In this document: in pieces, positions 7,827 through 16,553 of the stretch | Layout of the letters: each line of letters opens with the position of its first letter | Numbering within the stretch: the stretch's first letter is position 1 | DNA from: JADCRZ01 sp031399065 | GTDB taxonomy: Bacteria; Bacteroidota; Bacteroidia; Chitinophagales; Chitinophagaceae | Direction of reading: 5' to 3' | Assembly: GCA_031399065.1 (NCBI GenBank) | Contig: JANNOM010000025.1 | Span: forward strand, 13,181 to 77,180 | Length of the DNA: 64,000 nucleotides | Translations under genes and position numbers: made by a program | Notes under the pieces: generated by a model | Told to the model about the DNA's origin: nothing | Seen by the model: only the letters and a program-made list of their open reading frames with translations | Databases searched by the model: none

Positions 7827-8920
7827 AGTGCAGGTGCAAAAATAATGTAATAAAAAAACATCCAGATATCCATTAGCCACCACCACGCGAACAGGTCTTC
7901 TTCATTGAGTTTGTTCATGGCTTTATAATAATAAAAAGCCTGCACACCCATTCTTATGATAAATACCGGCAAGGCAAACCGCCAGTCGAAGAACAGCATG
8001 GAAATAAGGAAGAAAGGATAAAATAAAAATTGGGATGCGGAATAGGAGCCCAGCAACAGTTTGTGCTCCCGCTTGTAATATTTACCCGTAGTGTAATGCC
8101 TGTTTTTTTGGCGGATCCAGTCACCAAAACGGTTTTTGGGTTCCGACAGGGTAATGGCTTCTTTATCGATCACCACGCTTGTATTAATGGCATTGCTTAC
8201 TTTGCTGATGAACAGGTCGTCGTCGCCGCCGGGTATATGATTGATGGAGGAAAAGCCCTTGTGTTTAAAGAACAGGTCTTTTTTATAAGAAAGGTTTCTG
8301 CCAACACCCATATAAGGTTTGCCTGCCAGCGCATAGGAAAGATACTGCAGGGCCGAATGGAAGGTTTCAAAGCGGATCAGTTTATTGAGCAGGCCTTTTT
8401 TCCTGTTATAGGCACCGTAACTTAAAACGATCTCCGTGTTTTCATGATAGCCGTCCTGCATCTTCTGCATCCAGAATTCGCTGGCGGGTACGCAGTCGGA
8501 ATCTGTCAATAAAAGTATCTCGAACCTGGCTTCGCGGATGCCAATAGACAAGGGGTATTTTTTACCGGGAATACCTTTGGCTTCATGGGTAAGGTTTACT
8601 CCCTGCAAGTGCTTGAATGTTTTCTTGAATTCTTCGAGCAGGTACTGTGTTTCGTCCTGGCTATTATGATTTACTACTATCACTTCGTGCGTGGTAGGGT
8701 AACGCTGCACCAGTACGCCAGGTAGGTTGCGGGCAAGATTGGCTGCATCGTCTCGGCAGCATATAACCACCGATACGGGATGTTGTTGTGTTTTTTCTTT
8801 GATGCGCGGAGTAAAATAAGCCACCCTTCTGAAGAAATAAAAATAATGGATAAGCTGTATAAGAGTAATCAGTATGAATATATAAAAAACGATATCCTGC
8901 CAGGGTAGAAGTAAGGACAT
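7796..8920 (-). CDS. Family 2 glycosyltransferase, membrane-associated
   Basis: 374 residues. N-terminal membrane segment at about 9-30; GT-A domain from about 47 (HPVSVVICCRDDAANLARN) with the metal-binding DSD at 140-142 and a later GGDDDLF motif; RQKNRHYTTG resembles the QxxRW acceptor/processivity motif of GT2 enzymes. Two or three membrane segments close the C-terminus. It probably transfers a nucleotide sugar to a lipid or polysaccharide at the inner membrane; the substrate cannot be told. The neighbours (rsmG, ispH) give no pathway clue. Confidence 0.88.
   Translation of the reverse strand: MSLLLPWQDIVFYIFILITLIQLIHYFYFFRRVAYFTPRIKEKTQQHPVSVVICCRDDAANLARNLPGVLVQRYPTTHEVIVVNHNSQDETQYLLEEFKKTFKHLQGVNLTHEAKGIPGKKYPLSIGIREARFEILLLTDSDCVPASEFWMQKMQDGYHENTEIVLSYGAYNRKKGLLNKLIRFETFHSALQYLSYALAGKPYMGVGRNLSYKKDLFFKHKGFSSINHIPGGDDDLFISKVSNAINTSVVIDKEAITLSEPKNRFGDWIRQKNRHYTTGKYYKREHKLLLGSYSASQFLFYPFFLISMLFFDWRFALPVFIIRMGVQAFYYYKAMNKLNEEDLFAWWWLMDIWMFFYYIIFAPALWKKPKKTWT
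7837..7844 (-). promoter_or_regulatory. Candidate -7 promoter element for rsmG
   Basis: On the minus strand the sequence reads TATTTTTG, matching the Bacteroidota TAnnTTTG element, and ends 11 bases before the rsmG ATG. Transcripts would have almost no 5' leader. No good -33 TTTG was found at the right spacing, so this is suggestive only. Confidence 0.35.
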
Positions 8921-8974
8921 ATTTAATTAGTCAGGGTTTTTAAGACGCTAAAATACTAAATAAAAAGCGTTGCA

Positions 8975-10201
8975 TCAGGTAAAGTAGTCGATATACTCAT
9001 TTACAGACCTTTCGCTGTTGTAGAGAGAAGCCAGTTTGCGGATAACACCTTCCACCACCGCATCCGGACAGGAAGCCCCGCTGGTCATCAATATCCTTAC
9101 GGGATCTTTTGGCGGAAGATAGCCGACGGTATGCAGTTCGGTATTGTGGTGAAAGTTGTAGTGAATGATTTCCTCCGCCGATATGATCTTATCGTGCGAG
9201 TTGATGAAATAGGTGGGCAGCTTCTCTTCACAAAGCTCTACCAGGTGCGATGTATTGGATGAATTATACCCACCTACCACGATGGCAAGGTCGGCTTCCA
9301 TCTCCAGCATACCGCTTACGGCACTCTGGTTGTCGTTGGTGGCATAGCATAAAGTGTCCCTGGTGTCGGCGAAGTGTTCATGAATATTCGTTTCGTCGAG
9401 GCTGTATTTTTGAAGAATAGTCTGTTTGAGATAATCGGCTATCGCCTGTGTATCCGATGCCAGCATGGTAGTCTGGTTTACTACCCCGATACGTGCCAGG
9501 TCTTTCTCTGCATTAAAGCCTTCGCTGAACTGGCCCTTGAATACCTCATAAAAACCGGACGCGGGTCTTGCTCCCATAATGAATGCGGCCAGGTGCTGCG
9601 CTTCTTTCATATCATTGATCACCAGTGTAGGAGTATTATAGGAGGCATGCGAAAAAGTGGCGCGGGTTTCTTCATGCCAGGCTTTGCCATGTACTATTAC
9701 CGTGTATTGTTTTTTAGCGATCTGTTCGGAGCGGTTCCAAACCTTTTCCACGAAGGGGCAGGTGGTATTGTATTTCTCAGTATGTATGCCTATCTCCTTC
9801 AGCTTTTTCTCGATATCCAGCGTGGTGCCGAAGGCGGGAATGATAACGATGTCTTCAGCATGCAGTTCTTCGAAGGGGATGATCTGTCGGCCAAACGTGT
9901 CCTGCATAAATTGAACGCCCCGTTCTTTCAGGTCGGCATTCACCTGCGGGTTATGAATCATTTCACTTAAAAGAAAAATGCGTTTACCGGGGTTTTCTTC
10001 TATCGTCCGGAAGGATATCTCTATGGCATTTTCCACACCATAACAAAACCCGAAGTGACGGGCCAGGTAGATATGAAGCGTGCCAAGGTCGAGCAGGGTA
10101 GGAGTGAAATCCTTTTTGAGTCGGTCGTCCTGCTTGCGTTTGTTCTTTACTGCACTGATGAGCGGCCCGCGGTAAATATTGGGAACGTTGAATGTTTTCA
10201 T
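8975..10201 (-). CDS. ispH: 4-hydroxy-3-methylbut-2-enyl diphosphate reductase (IspH/LytB)
   Basis: 408 residues from ATG 10201 (MKTFNVPNIY). It catalyses the last step of the MEP isoprenoid pathway, giving IPP and DMAPP, with a [4Fe-4S] cluster. Three Cys ligands are visible: Cys53 in HFGFCYGVENA, one in TTCPFVEKVW and one in SGASCPDAVV. The His of EMIHNP and the TGD-like region are also present. It is longer than the ~316-residue E. coli enzyme owing to a ~45-residue N-terminal extension and internal insertions, as in other Bacteroidota. A TACCTTTG element on the minus strand at 10209-10216 suggests a near-leaderless transcript. Confidence 0.96.
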   Translation of the reverse strand: MKTFNVPNIYRGPLISAVKNKRKQDDRLKKDFTPTLLDLGTLHIYLARHFGFCYGVENAIEISFRTIEENPGKRIFLLSEMIHNPQVNADLKERGVQFMQDTFGRQIIPFEELHAEDIVIIPAFGTTLDIEKKLKEIGIHTEKYNTTCPFVEKVWNRSEQIAKKQYTVIVHGKAWHEETRATFSHASYNTPTLVINDMKEAQHLAAFIMGARPASGFYEVFKGQFSEGFNAEKDLARIGVVNQTTMLASDTQAIADYLKQTILQKYSLDETNIHEHFADTRDTLCYATNDNQSAVSGMLEMEADLAIVVGGYNSSNTSHLVELCEEKLPTYFINSHDKIISAEEIIHYNFHHNTELHTVGYLPPKDPVRILMTSGASCPDAVVEGVIRKLASLYNSERSVNEYIDYFT

Positions 10202-10208
10202 TGAAGTG

Positions 10209-10216
10209 CAAAGGTA
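10209..10216 (-). promoter_or_regulatory. Candidate -7 promoter element for ispH
   Basis: The minus strand reads TACCTTTGC just upstream of the ispH ATG (10201), matching TAnnTTTG. A second match, TAATTTTG, lies a few bases further upstream. A clear -33 partner was not seen. Confidence 0.35.
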
Positions 10217-10292
10217 CAAAATTAAAAAAACACTATTTTCACTCCCGGAAATCTTCCTGGTAAAGGTTACAGGCTTCTGTTAAATAAACAAT

Positions 10293-11570
10293 ATGAGTGA
10301 GCATTTTGAACCGGTAGCATGGAGCAGGGATACCAATATTTACGAAGTCAATCTACGCCAGTATACCCCGGAAGGAACGTTTGATGCCTTTGCGAAAGAA
10401 CTTCCCCGGCTAAAGGATATGGGGGTGGAAGTGTTATGGTTCATGCCCATCACCCCTATCAGTAAAGAAAAAAGACTGGGCACCCTGGGCAGTTATTATG
10501 CGTGTTCCGATTATAAGGCCGTAAACCCGGAGTACGGCACACTGGATCAGTTCCGGGAGCTGGTAAAAGCAGCCCATGATCACGGAATGAAAGTTATTAT
10601 AGACTGGGTGGCCAATCATACCGGATGGGACCATCGCTGGACGCGCGAGCATCCGGATTTTTACCGCAGAAACCTCGAGGGCCATTTTTTCGATCAGCAT
10701 GGATGGGCAGACGTGATAGATCTCAACTATGACAATAAGGATTTATGGGATGCCATGCAAGACGCCATGAGCTTCTGGATAAATGAATGCGAGATAGACG
10801 GTTTCCGCTGCGATATGGCTATGCTGGTACCATTGGAATTCTGGAAAAAAATGCGCAGCGAGCTGGAAAAGAAAAAAAAACTTTTCTGGTTGGCAGAATG
10901 TGAAGAGACTCATTACCATGAGGTATTCGATGCCACTTATACCTGGAAGTTTCTGCATACGATGGAGGCTTATTGGAGAAAAGAAACCGACCTCTTTGGT
11001 TTGCAAGCCGTTCTGCAGCATTATGATACCGTTTTCCCCCCACAGGCGATGAGGGCTTATTTTACCACCAATCATGACGAGAACTCGCACAGTGGCAGTG
11101 AATATGAAAGAATAGGAGCTGCCGCCCTGGCTTTTGCTGTGCTCTGCTGCACCTGGAACGGTATTCCGCTTATCTATAGCGGGCAGGAGCTGCCTTTACT
11201 TAAACGGCTTAAATTTTTCGATAAAGATGAAATAGGCTGGACGGGTAAATACGAGCTGCACAATTTTTATAAAACCCTTCTTCATTTGAGGAAGTCGAAT
11301 CCCGCGTTGCGTTGCGGAAACCCGGATTCACATGCCATCCGGATACTTACCAATGCAGGCCATTTTGTATTGGCTTTTCTCCGGAAAAAAGATGAACGGC
11401 AGGTGTTGGTGTTAATTAATCTTTCGGGAGATGATAAGTCTCTGCTGCGATTAAGTGACAATGCGGCTTCTGGAAGATACCGCAATGTGTTTACCGGTAA
11501 CGAAATGGAAATTTCTACTGAAAGCTATTTTTACCTGGGGGCATGGGATTACCAGGTATATGAAAAATAA
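10293..11570 (+). CDS. Alpha-amylase family (GH13) glycoside hydrolase
   Basis: 425 residues without a signal peptide, so cytoplasmic. Conserved GH13 regions are visible: VIIDWVANHTG at about 101-111, the nucleophile Asp174 in DGFRCDMA, the acid/base Glu202 in FWLAECEE, and Asp262 in FTTNHDEN. A short C-terminal beta domain follows. It probably hydrolyses or rearranges alpha-glucans or short maltodextrins inside the cell; the exact specificity cannot be read. A hairpin terminator lies immediately downstream, shared with the convergent protease gene. Confidence 0.92.
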   Translation: MSEHFEPVAWSRDTNIYEVNLRQYTPEGTFDAFAKELPRLKDMGVEVLWFMPITPISKEKRLGTLGSYYACSDYKAVNPEYGTLDQFRELVKAAHDHGMKVIIDWVANHTGWDHRWTREHPDFYRRNLEGHFFDQHGWADVIDLNYDNKDLWDAMQDAMSFWINECEIDGFRCDMAMLVPLEFWKKMRSELEKKKKLFWLAECEETHYHEVFDATYTWKFLHTMEAYWRKETDLFGLQAVLQHYDTVFPPQAMRAYFTTNHDENSHSGSEYERIGAAALAFAVLCCTWNGIPLIYSGQELPLLKRLKFFDKDEIGWTGKYELHNFYKTLLHLRKSNPALRCGNPDSHAIRILTNAGHFVLAFLRKKDERQVLVLINLSGDDKSLLRLSDNAASGRYRNVFTGNEMEISTESYFYLGAWDYQVYEK

Positions 11571-11598
11571 AAGGCACGGGCTATAAACCCATGCCTTT
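11570..11598. terminator. Bidirectional hairpin terminator
   Basis: Arms AAAGGCACGGG (11570-11580) and CCCATGCCTTT (11588-11598) pair with one mismatch around a 7-base loop. It lies between the convergent GH13 and protease genes, with A/T runs on the flanks. Confidence 0.6.
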
Positions 11599-11617
11599 AC
11601 TTATATAGTTCAATGAT

Positions 11618-13135
11618 TTACTCTTTACTTAAACGAAGCGGATAGCTGAAAACCCCTTCATAACCGGGATACATACCGTCCAGCTTGATGGAACCGGTGG
11701 CTTTCTCCAGAGCCGATTTAAATTCATCTACAGTCAGCACATCTTTACCATTTACTTTCAATATTACAAAACCTTCCTGCATTCTTGTTTCGCTGAAAGC
11801 ACCGTCCTGACGAATCTCCTTTACCTGCACACCACCTTTGACACCCATTGGGGTGGCTATTTTAGCATCTATTGTCTGAAGAGACGCACCCAGCTTTTCC
11901 AGTATGGCCTGTGACTTTACAATATCAGTATTGCCGGCGGAATTGCGAAGTACAACTGATGTAGTATATTCTTTACCACCTCTTACGTAGTTAACAGATA
12001 TTTTATCGCCAGGGCGGTAAGTGGCTACCTGGCCTACCAGGTCTGCACCACTGTAAACGGGTACGTTGTTTACTTTAGTAATAAAATCCCCTTTCTTAAT
12101 ACCGGAAGAACCGGCAGCACCGCCTTCAGGCACATCGGACACAAAAACACCCTCACCGTCCGCAATACCATTTTGCTTACGGTATTCTTCACTTAAGTTA
12201 TCAGGAGCATAATTAATTCCAAGAAACGCTCTTTGAACGGTGCCGAACTTCAACAGGTCGGCTACTACCTTCTTTACGATGTTTACAGGAATTGTAAAGG
12301 AATACCCAGCATAGGATCCTGTAGGAGAAGCGATAGCCGAGTTGATACCCAGCAGCCTGCCATCCGTACTTACCAGCGGGCCGCCGCTATTACCTGGGTT
12401 TACAGCAGCATCTGTTTGTATAAATGATTCTACAGGGCTGTTACTTTGCCGCCTGTTAATATCCAGCGTTCTGCCTTTGGCACTCACAATGCCCGCGGTA
12501 ACGGTAGCCTGCAGGTTTAAAGGATAACCAACAGCAAGTACCCACTGCCCTACTTTGATATCTTCTGAATTACCATATACCAGGAATGGCAAACCTTTGG
12601 CTTCGATCTTAAGGATCGCCAAATCGCTGCTTGGGTCGGAAGCTACCAGTTTGGCAGTAAATGACTTGCGGTTGCTGAGCCTTACCAATATTTCATTGGC
12701 ACCGTCTATTACGTGGTTATTAGTTACGATATAACCATCTTCACTGATAACGGCTCCCGAGCCGGATGCCTGTTGTGGCATAGAACGGCTTCCGCCCCTG
12801 TCACCAAAGAAATCTTCCAGTCCGCCATCCCCGAAAAGATCGGAAAAAGGGCTTCTGCGCGTGATATTATTAGACTTCGCATTTGTTTTAGTAGTAATAT
12901 GCACGGTAGCAGGGATGGCCGCAGTAGAAGCCCCGGTGAAATCAAGTGCTTCCGGAACGGCCGTATTATTCATGCCGTCAAAAAATTTGGCATAATTAGA
13001 GGGTATTTTACCACTGTCCAATTGATTATTGTAAACATATGGACGGGTGTCAACAAAACGATTGTATCCCCAAACGCTTCCGACAGCCGTGGCCGCACTC
13101 AGTAGCACAACACCTAGTACTTGTTTGATTTTCAT
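11618..13135 (-). CDS. Do-like periplasmic serine protease (DegP/HtrA family)
   Basis: 505 residues. An N-terminal hydrophobic segment (about 6-24) exports or anchors it. The trypsin-like domain carries the triad His141 (VTNNHVIDGA), Asp171 (SSDLAILKI) and Ser250 (NPGNSGGPLV). Two PDZ domains follow, about 305-395 and 410-500. It degrades or refolds misfolded envelope proteins. The length is normal for the family. The gene sits alone, convergent with the GH13 gene and preceded by a 144-base gap. Confidence 0.95.
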   Translation of the reverse strand: MKIKQVLGVVLLSAATAVGSVWGYNRFVDTRPYVYNNQLDSGKIPSNYAKFFDGMNNTAVPEALDFTGASTAAIPATVHITTKTNAKSNNITRRSPFSDLFGDGGLEDFFGDRGGSRSMPQQASGSGAVISEDGYIVTNNHVIDGANEILVRLSNRKSFTAKLVASDPSSDLAILKIEAKGLPFLVYGNSEDIKVGQWVLAVGYPLNLQATVTAGIVSAKGRTLDINRRQSNSPVESFIQTDAAVNPGNSGGPLVSTDGRLLGINSAIASPTGSYAGYSFTIPVNIVKKVVADLLKFGTVQRAFLGINYAPDNLSEEYRKQNGIADGEGVFVSDVPEGGAAGSSGIKKGDFITKVNNVPVYSGADLVGQVATYRPGDKISVNYVRGGKEYTTSVVLRNSAGNTDIVKSQAILEKLGASLQTIDAKIATPMGVKGGVQVKEIRQDGAFSETRMQEGFVILKVNGKDVLTVDEFKSALEKATGSIKLDGMYPGYEGVFSYPLRLSKE

Positions 13136-13279
13136 AATGTTGAAACTTTTTTTAAATGTAAGAATAAAGGGATTAAGAAACGTTTAATTCCTGCTACAAG
13201 TTAACGCTGTAAGCGTCAATCTGTTTCCCCTTACTGTCAGTTTAACAAATTTTTGACCAAAACAGGGATGCTGACATTT

Positions 13280-14278
13280 TTACAACGCTTTTAAAAACTG
13301 CATAGTATCCACGCCATCAGCAAAGTCGGTAAGAGAGGGTATTTGTGCCATTCCAAAAGAGGTGAATCCGTATCCTTCAATACATTGTACATCGGCACTT
13401 GCCTTAAGTGCTTTTTGCACGGTCAGAATATCTTCATAAAACTGGTAATTAACCTGGCCTACGGGTGAGAACAGAGAAGCATTTTCCGATAGCAGCAGAC
13501 TGCCGGAACTCATATAATACTTGTTATTGAGCAAATGAATCGCGAGTTGGTAATCGTAATTGTTCCTGTATTTGCTGTGATCGAAAAAATACAGATACTT
13601 TTTAAAAGCATTTATAAGAGGTATAAAATCGTACCCGGCTGGTACAAACAATTGAGTGACATTGCGACAGCCAAGACCAAAATATAAATGTACATCGTCA
13701 CTCAGTTTATCCAGCTCTTCCGGGGTTTCCGAACCGGTAAGAATGGCTGCGGCACTACGGTTACGACGAATAATATGCGGGTATTTCCGGAAATAATAAT
13801 CAAAATGCCTGGCAGAATTATCGCTTCCCGTGGCTATATAGGCGTCACAGCCTTTCAGCATATCCGGGAAGCGGATGCTGTGTCGTAGCTTATCGTCCCA
13901 TTCATATAATTTTTCTACCAGGTGCTTCAGCAGTATATTGTCTTTGGAAGATAGTTTAACCGCTATAGAATGACCAGAGAGGAATACACATAAAAAATCA
14001 TGAAAGCCCACGAGTGGTATATTCCCGGCCATTACCACTCCCACCGTTCTGGGTAATGGGTTTGTTTCTGGAAATTCATAATGGGCCATAAATACGTCCA
14101 GTGCAGGCCGTTGCAGGAAGGCGTAAACGATGTTCCGAACGCTCAGGTCCACAAAGTCAGGGGTAAACCAGCCATTAAAGATGCCCGCCTTTATTTTTAC
14201 TTCTACCCATTCCGGGGCATCACTGCGCATATATTCCCCCAGGCGGGTCATCAGATCTATGCGGTATGGTATATTCAT
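13280..14278 (-). CDS. LuxC-type acyl-CoA reductase
   Basis: 332 residues of the LuxC/aldehyde-dehydrogenase-like acyl-CoA reductase family. Visible features are the VGVVMAGNIPLVGFHDF block at about 79-95, the ATGSDNSARHFDYYF region around 149-163, and the probable catalytic Cys204 in FGLGCRNVTQ. In Bacteroidota such genes often stand beside a ferredoxin, as here. The expected chemistry is NAD(P)H-dependent reduction of an acyl-CoA to an aldehyde; the substrate is unknown and no luxA/B/D/E genes are present. It shares a 63-base divergent promoter region with the ferredoxin gene. Confidence 0.85.
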   Translation of the reverse strand: MNIPYRIDLMTRLGEYMRSDAPEWVEVKIKAGIFNGWFTPDFVDLSVRNIVYAFLQRPALDVFMAHYEFPETNPLPRTVGVVMAGNIPLVGFHDFLCVFLSGHSIAVKLSSKDNILLKHLVEKLYEWDDKLRHSIRFPDMLKGCDAYIATGSDNSARHFDYYFRKYPHIIRRNRSAAAILTGSETPEELDKLSDDVHLYFGLGCRNVTQLFVPAGYDFIPLINAFKKYLYFFDHSKYRNNYDYQLAIHLLNNKYYMSSGSLLLSENASLFSPVGQVNYQFYEDILTVQKALKASADVQCIEGYGFTSFGMAQIPSLTDFADGVDTMQFLKAL

Positions 14279-14291
14279 GCTCCTAATCCCT

Positions 14292-14312
14292 TAATTTTGT
14301 GGCGCAAAGTTA
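14292..14312. promoter_or_regulatory. Overlapping divergent -7 elements (acyl-CoA reductase / ferredoxin)
   Basis: TAATTTTG on the plus strand (14292-14299) faces the ferredoxin gene. TAACTTTG on the minus strand (14305-14312) faces the acyl-CoA reductase gene. Both match the Bacteroidota TAnnTTTG element. The predicted start sites are only a few bases apart, so two polymerases could hardly occupy the site together. -33 elements are not obvious. Confidence 0.5.
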
Positions 14313-14341
14313 ACTCTATAAAACGCATAACTTTTTTAAAA

Positions 14342-14689
14342 ATGGCTATTAAAATAACAGATGAATGTATTAACTGCGGAGCTTGTGAACCGGAATGTCC
14401 CAATAACGCGATCTACGAAGGCGGCGTGGAATGGGCCATTGCAGATGGTACCACAGTAAAAGGAACCTACCAGTTGATGGAAGGAACGCTGGTACAGGCA
14501 GACAAACGATTTACACCCATCAGCGTGGATACCTATTATATTTCTCCCAATAAATGCACCGAATGCCAGGGCTTTCACGAAGAACCACAGTGCGCAGCAG
14601 TATGCCCCGTTGATTGTTGCGTTCCCGACGAAATGTATCGTGAAACGGTAGATGAACTGATGGTAAAAAAGGAAAAGCTGCACATCTAA
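14342..14689 (+). CDS. 4Fe-4S dicluster ferredoxin
   Basis: 115 residues from ATG 14342 (MAIKITDECINC); a longer in-frame extension upstream is antisense to the reductase gene and was rejected. Cluster motif 1: Cys9, 12, 15 and 19 (CINCGACEPECPNN). Cluster motif 2 is in the second half (NKCTECQGF, then QCAAVCPVDCC), with an insertion between clusters as in the YfhL/Allochromatium type. It is a small cytoplasmic electron carrier. It is expressed divergently from the LuxC-like reductase, a neighbourhood common in this phylum. Confidence 0.93.
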   Translation: MAIKITDECINCGACEPECPNNAIYEGGVEWAIADGTTVKGTYQLMEGTLVQADKRFTPISVDTYYISPNKCTECQGFHEEPQCAAVCPVDCCVPDEMYRETVDELMVKKEKLHI

Positions 14690-14728
14690 CCATTCGGCCG
14701 CTTATTTATTCACTTTTATCAACATCTC

Positions 14729-15715
14729 ATGAAACCCACGATAGCTTTTGTAACGGGCGGGTATTCCGGCGAAGCGGTCATATCCTATAAAAGCGCGCTT
14801 ACTATAGAAAAGAACCTTGACCACGAAGCGTTCAGCGTATATAGAATAGATATTACCCCAAATGGATGGTGGCACGAAGCACCCGGTGCCGTTAAAACAG
14901 CGGTTGATAAAAATGATTTTTCCCTGACTATTGAAGGCAGGCATATAACATTCGATGCGGTCCTGATTGGTATTCACGGCACACCGGGGGAAGACGGCAA
15001 ATTACAGGGATATTTCGACCTGCTTAAGATACCCTACACATCCTGCGACGCTGCCACTTCTTCACTTACTTTTAATAAAAGGTACACTGTTGCTGTTGCA
15101 GCTTTTGCCGGTATTCATGTGGCGAAATCCTTACACCTTTTTAAACATTCACCCCTGTCTCCGGACACCATTGCTTCACAACTCCTGCTACCCGTTTTCG
15201 TAAAGCCTAATAATGGCGGAAGCAGCATCGGTATGAGTAAAGTGAATAAGCAGGAAGATATGGCCGCAGCCCTGGAAAAAGCCTTCGCGGAAGATGAGCA
15301 GGTACTGGTGGAAGAATTCATAACGGGCCGCGAGTTTACTATAGGCGTATTTAAGACCGGTGGAAAAATTACTACGCTGCCCTTAACGGAAATAAAAACC
15401 ACTAAAGAATTTTTCGATTTTGAAGCAAAATATGTAGCAGGTATGAGCGAGGAAACCACACCTGCCAACGTAGATGAATCTGTTGCTATTAAAGTACGGG
15501 AAGCGGCCAAAAAAGTGTACCAGGTGTTTAACTGCCGCGGCATCGTACGGATCGACTTTATATATAATGAAGTGGCCGGGGCGCCTTACATGCTGGAGAT
15601 CAATACGGTACCGGGGCAAAGCGAAGCGAGCATTGTACCCCAGCAGGTAAATGCCATGGGCTGGAACCTGAAAGATTTTTATTCTGCATTGATCAAAGAA
15701 GCATTGAACGCATAA
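14729..15715 (+). CDS. ddl: D-alanine--D-alanine ligase
   Basis: 328 residues. ATP-grasp enzyme that joins two D-Ala for peptidoglycan precursors. Visible: the N-terminal FVTGGYSGE strand-loop, GIHGTPGEDGKLQGYFDLL, the ATP-grasp region VKPNNGGSSIGMSKV, and the metal-binding end MLEINTVPGQSEASIVP. The length is normal. It leads a compact plus-strand run with a PASTA protein and a rhodanese (9- and 16-base gaps), so the cell-wall genes are probably co-transcribed. Confidence 0.97.
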   Translation: MKPTIAFVTGGYSGEAVISYKSALTIEKNLDHEAFSVYRIDITPNGWWHEAPGAVKTAVDKNDFSLTIEGRHITFDAVLIGIHGTPGEDGKLQGYFDLLKIPYTSCDAATSSLTFNKRYTVAVAAFAGIHVAKSLHLFKHSPLSPDTIASQLLLPVFVKPNNGGSSIGMSKVNKQEDMAAALEKAFAEDEQVLVEEFITGREFTIGVFKTGGKITTLPLTEIKTTKEFFDFEAKYVAGMSEETTPANVDESVAIKVREAAKKVYQVFNCRGIVRIDFIYNEVAGAPYMLEINTVPGQSEASIVPQQVNAMGWNLKDFYSALIKEALNA

Positions 15716-15724
15716 AATAACAGC

Positions 15725-16537
15725 ATGTTTAAATTTATTACAAGGCGTCCGTTGTGGGTAAATGTACTGTTTGCAGTGGCACTTGCCGTGTTATTGCTTT
15801 TCCTGTTTCTTGGTTCGCTTGGCATTATTACCAAACATGGGGAAATACTTACCATCCCTGGCGTTACCGGTAAATCGCTCGACGAAGCCACAGCCTTGCT
15901 GGAAAAAGGGGGCTTTGAAGTGGAGATCCAGGATTCGGTGTATAAGGACGATCTGCCGCCTTCGCAGATCATTAAGCAGTTCCCGGAAGCCGATGCCCCG
16001 GTAAAGATCAACCGCACGGTATACGTGACCATTACCCGCTCCGTGGCACCCCTGGTGGAGATGCCAAACCTGGTAGGTCCCAGTTTCCGCAATGCGGAAA
16101 TAACGCTGAAGCAGTTCGGCCTGAAACTCGGAGACACGAGCAGTAAGCCGGACTTCGCGAAAAACTCTGTGCTTAACCAGCTTTTTAAAGGAAAAGATAT
16201 CGGACCCGGTACAAAGATACCCCAGGGTTCGGTAATAGACCTGGTGCTGGGTAGCGGGCTGGCCAATATAGATATGGGCGTACCCGATCTTTTTGGTATG
16301 ACCTATCAGGAAGCGAAGCGACAGCTTGACTCTTTCGGCATCAGCCTGGTACCTATTTCAGACGGCGATGTGCAGGAGCCCGATAATGCCTTTATTTATC
16401 GCCAAAATCCGGCTCGCTTCAATTACGACCGGAGGGTAAACCGCATCCGGGCAGGCCAAATGATAGATGTGTGGTTAAGTACCGAACCTAAAGAGAGGGT
16501 GGATACGCTACCCATGTCTGCCCCTGTTACCAATTGA
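15725..16537 (+). CDS. Membrane-anchored PASTA-domain protein
   Basis: 270 residues. A short cytoplasmic start, one membrane segment at about 13-34, then three PASTA repeats facing the periplasm at about 40-105 (VTGKSLDEATALLEKGGFEVE), 108-180 (NLVGPSFRNAEITLKQFGL) and 185-258 (DLFGMTYQEAKRQLDSFGI). PASTA domains bind peptidoglycan fragments in Ser/Thr kinases and PBPs; here neither a kinase nor a transpeptidase domain is attached. Location directly after ddl supports a cell-wall role, by inference. Confidence 0.9.
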   Translation: MFKFITRRPLWVNVLFAVALAVLLLFLFLGSLGIITKHGEILTIPGVTGKSLDEATALLEKGGFEVEIQDSVYKDDLPPSQIIKQFPEADAPVKINRTVYVTITRSVAPLVEMPNLVGPSFRNAEITLKQFGLKLGDTSSKPDFAKNSVLNQLFKGKDIGPGTKIPQGSVIDLVLGSGLANIDMGVPDLFGMTYQEAKRQLDSFGISLVPISDGDVQEPDNAFIYRQNPARFNYDRRVNRIRAGQMIDVWLSTEPKERVDTLPMSAPVTN

Positions 16538-16553
16538 TAAAACCACTTGTTAT

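Noticed and set aside
9374..9970. 198-codon plus-strand frame opposite ispH
   Set aside because: ispH is certain on the other strand; the frame is Phe/Cys-rich and a shadow.
14081..14341. N-terminal extension of the ferredoxin frame
   Set aside because: It overlaps the start of the acyl-CoA reductase on the other strand and the ferredoxin begins properly at 14342.
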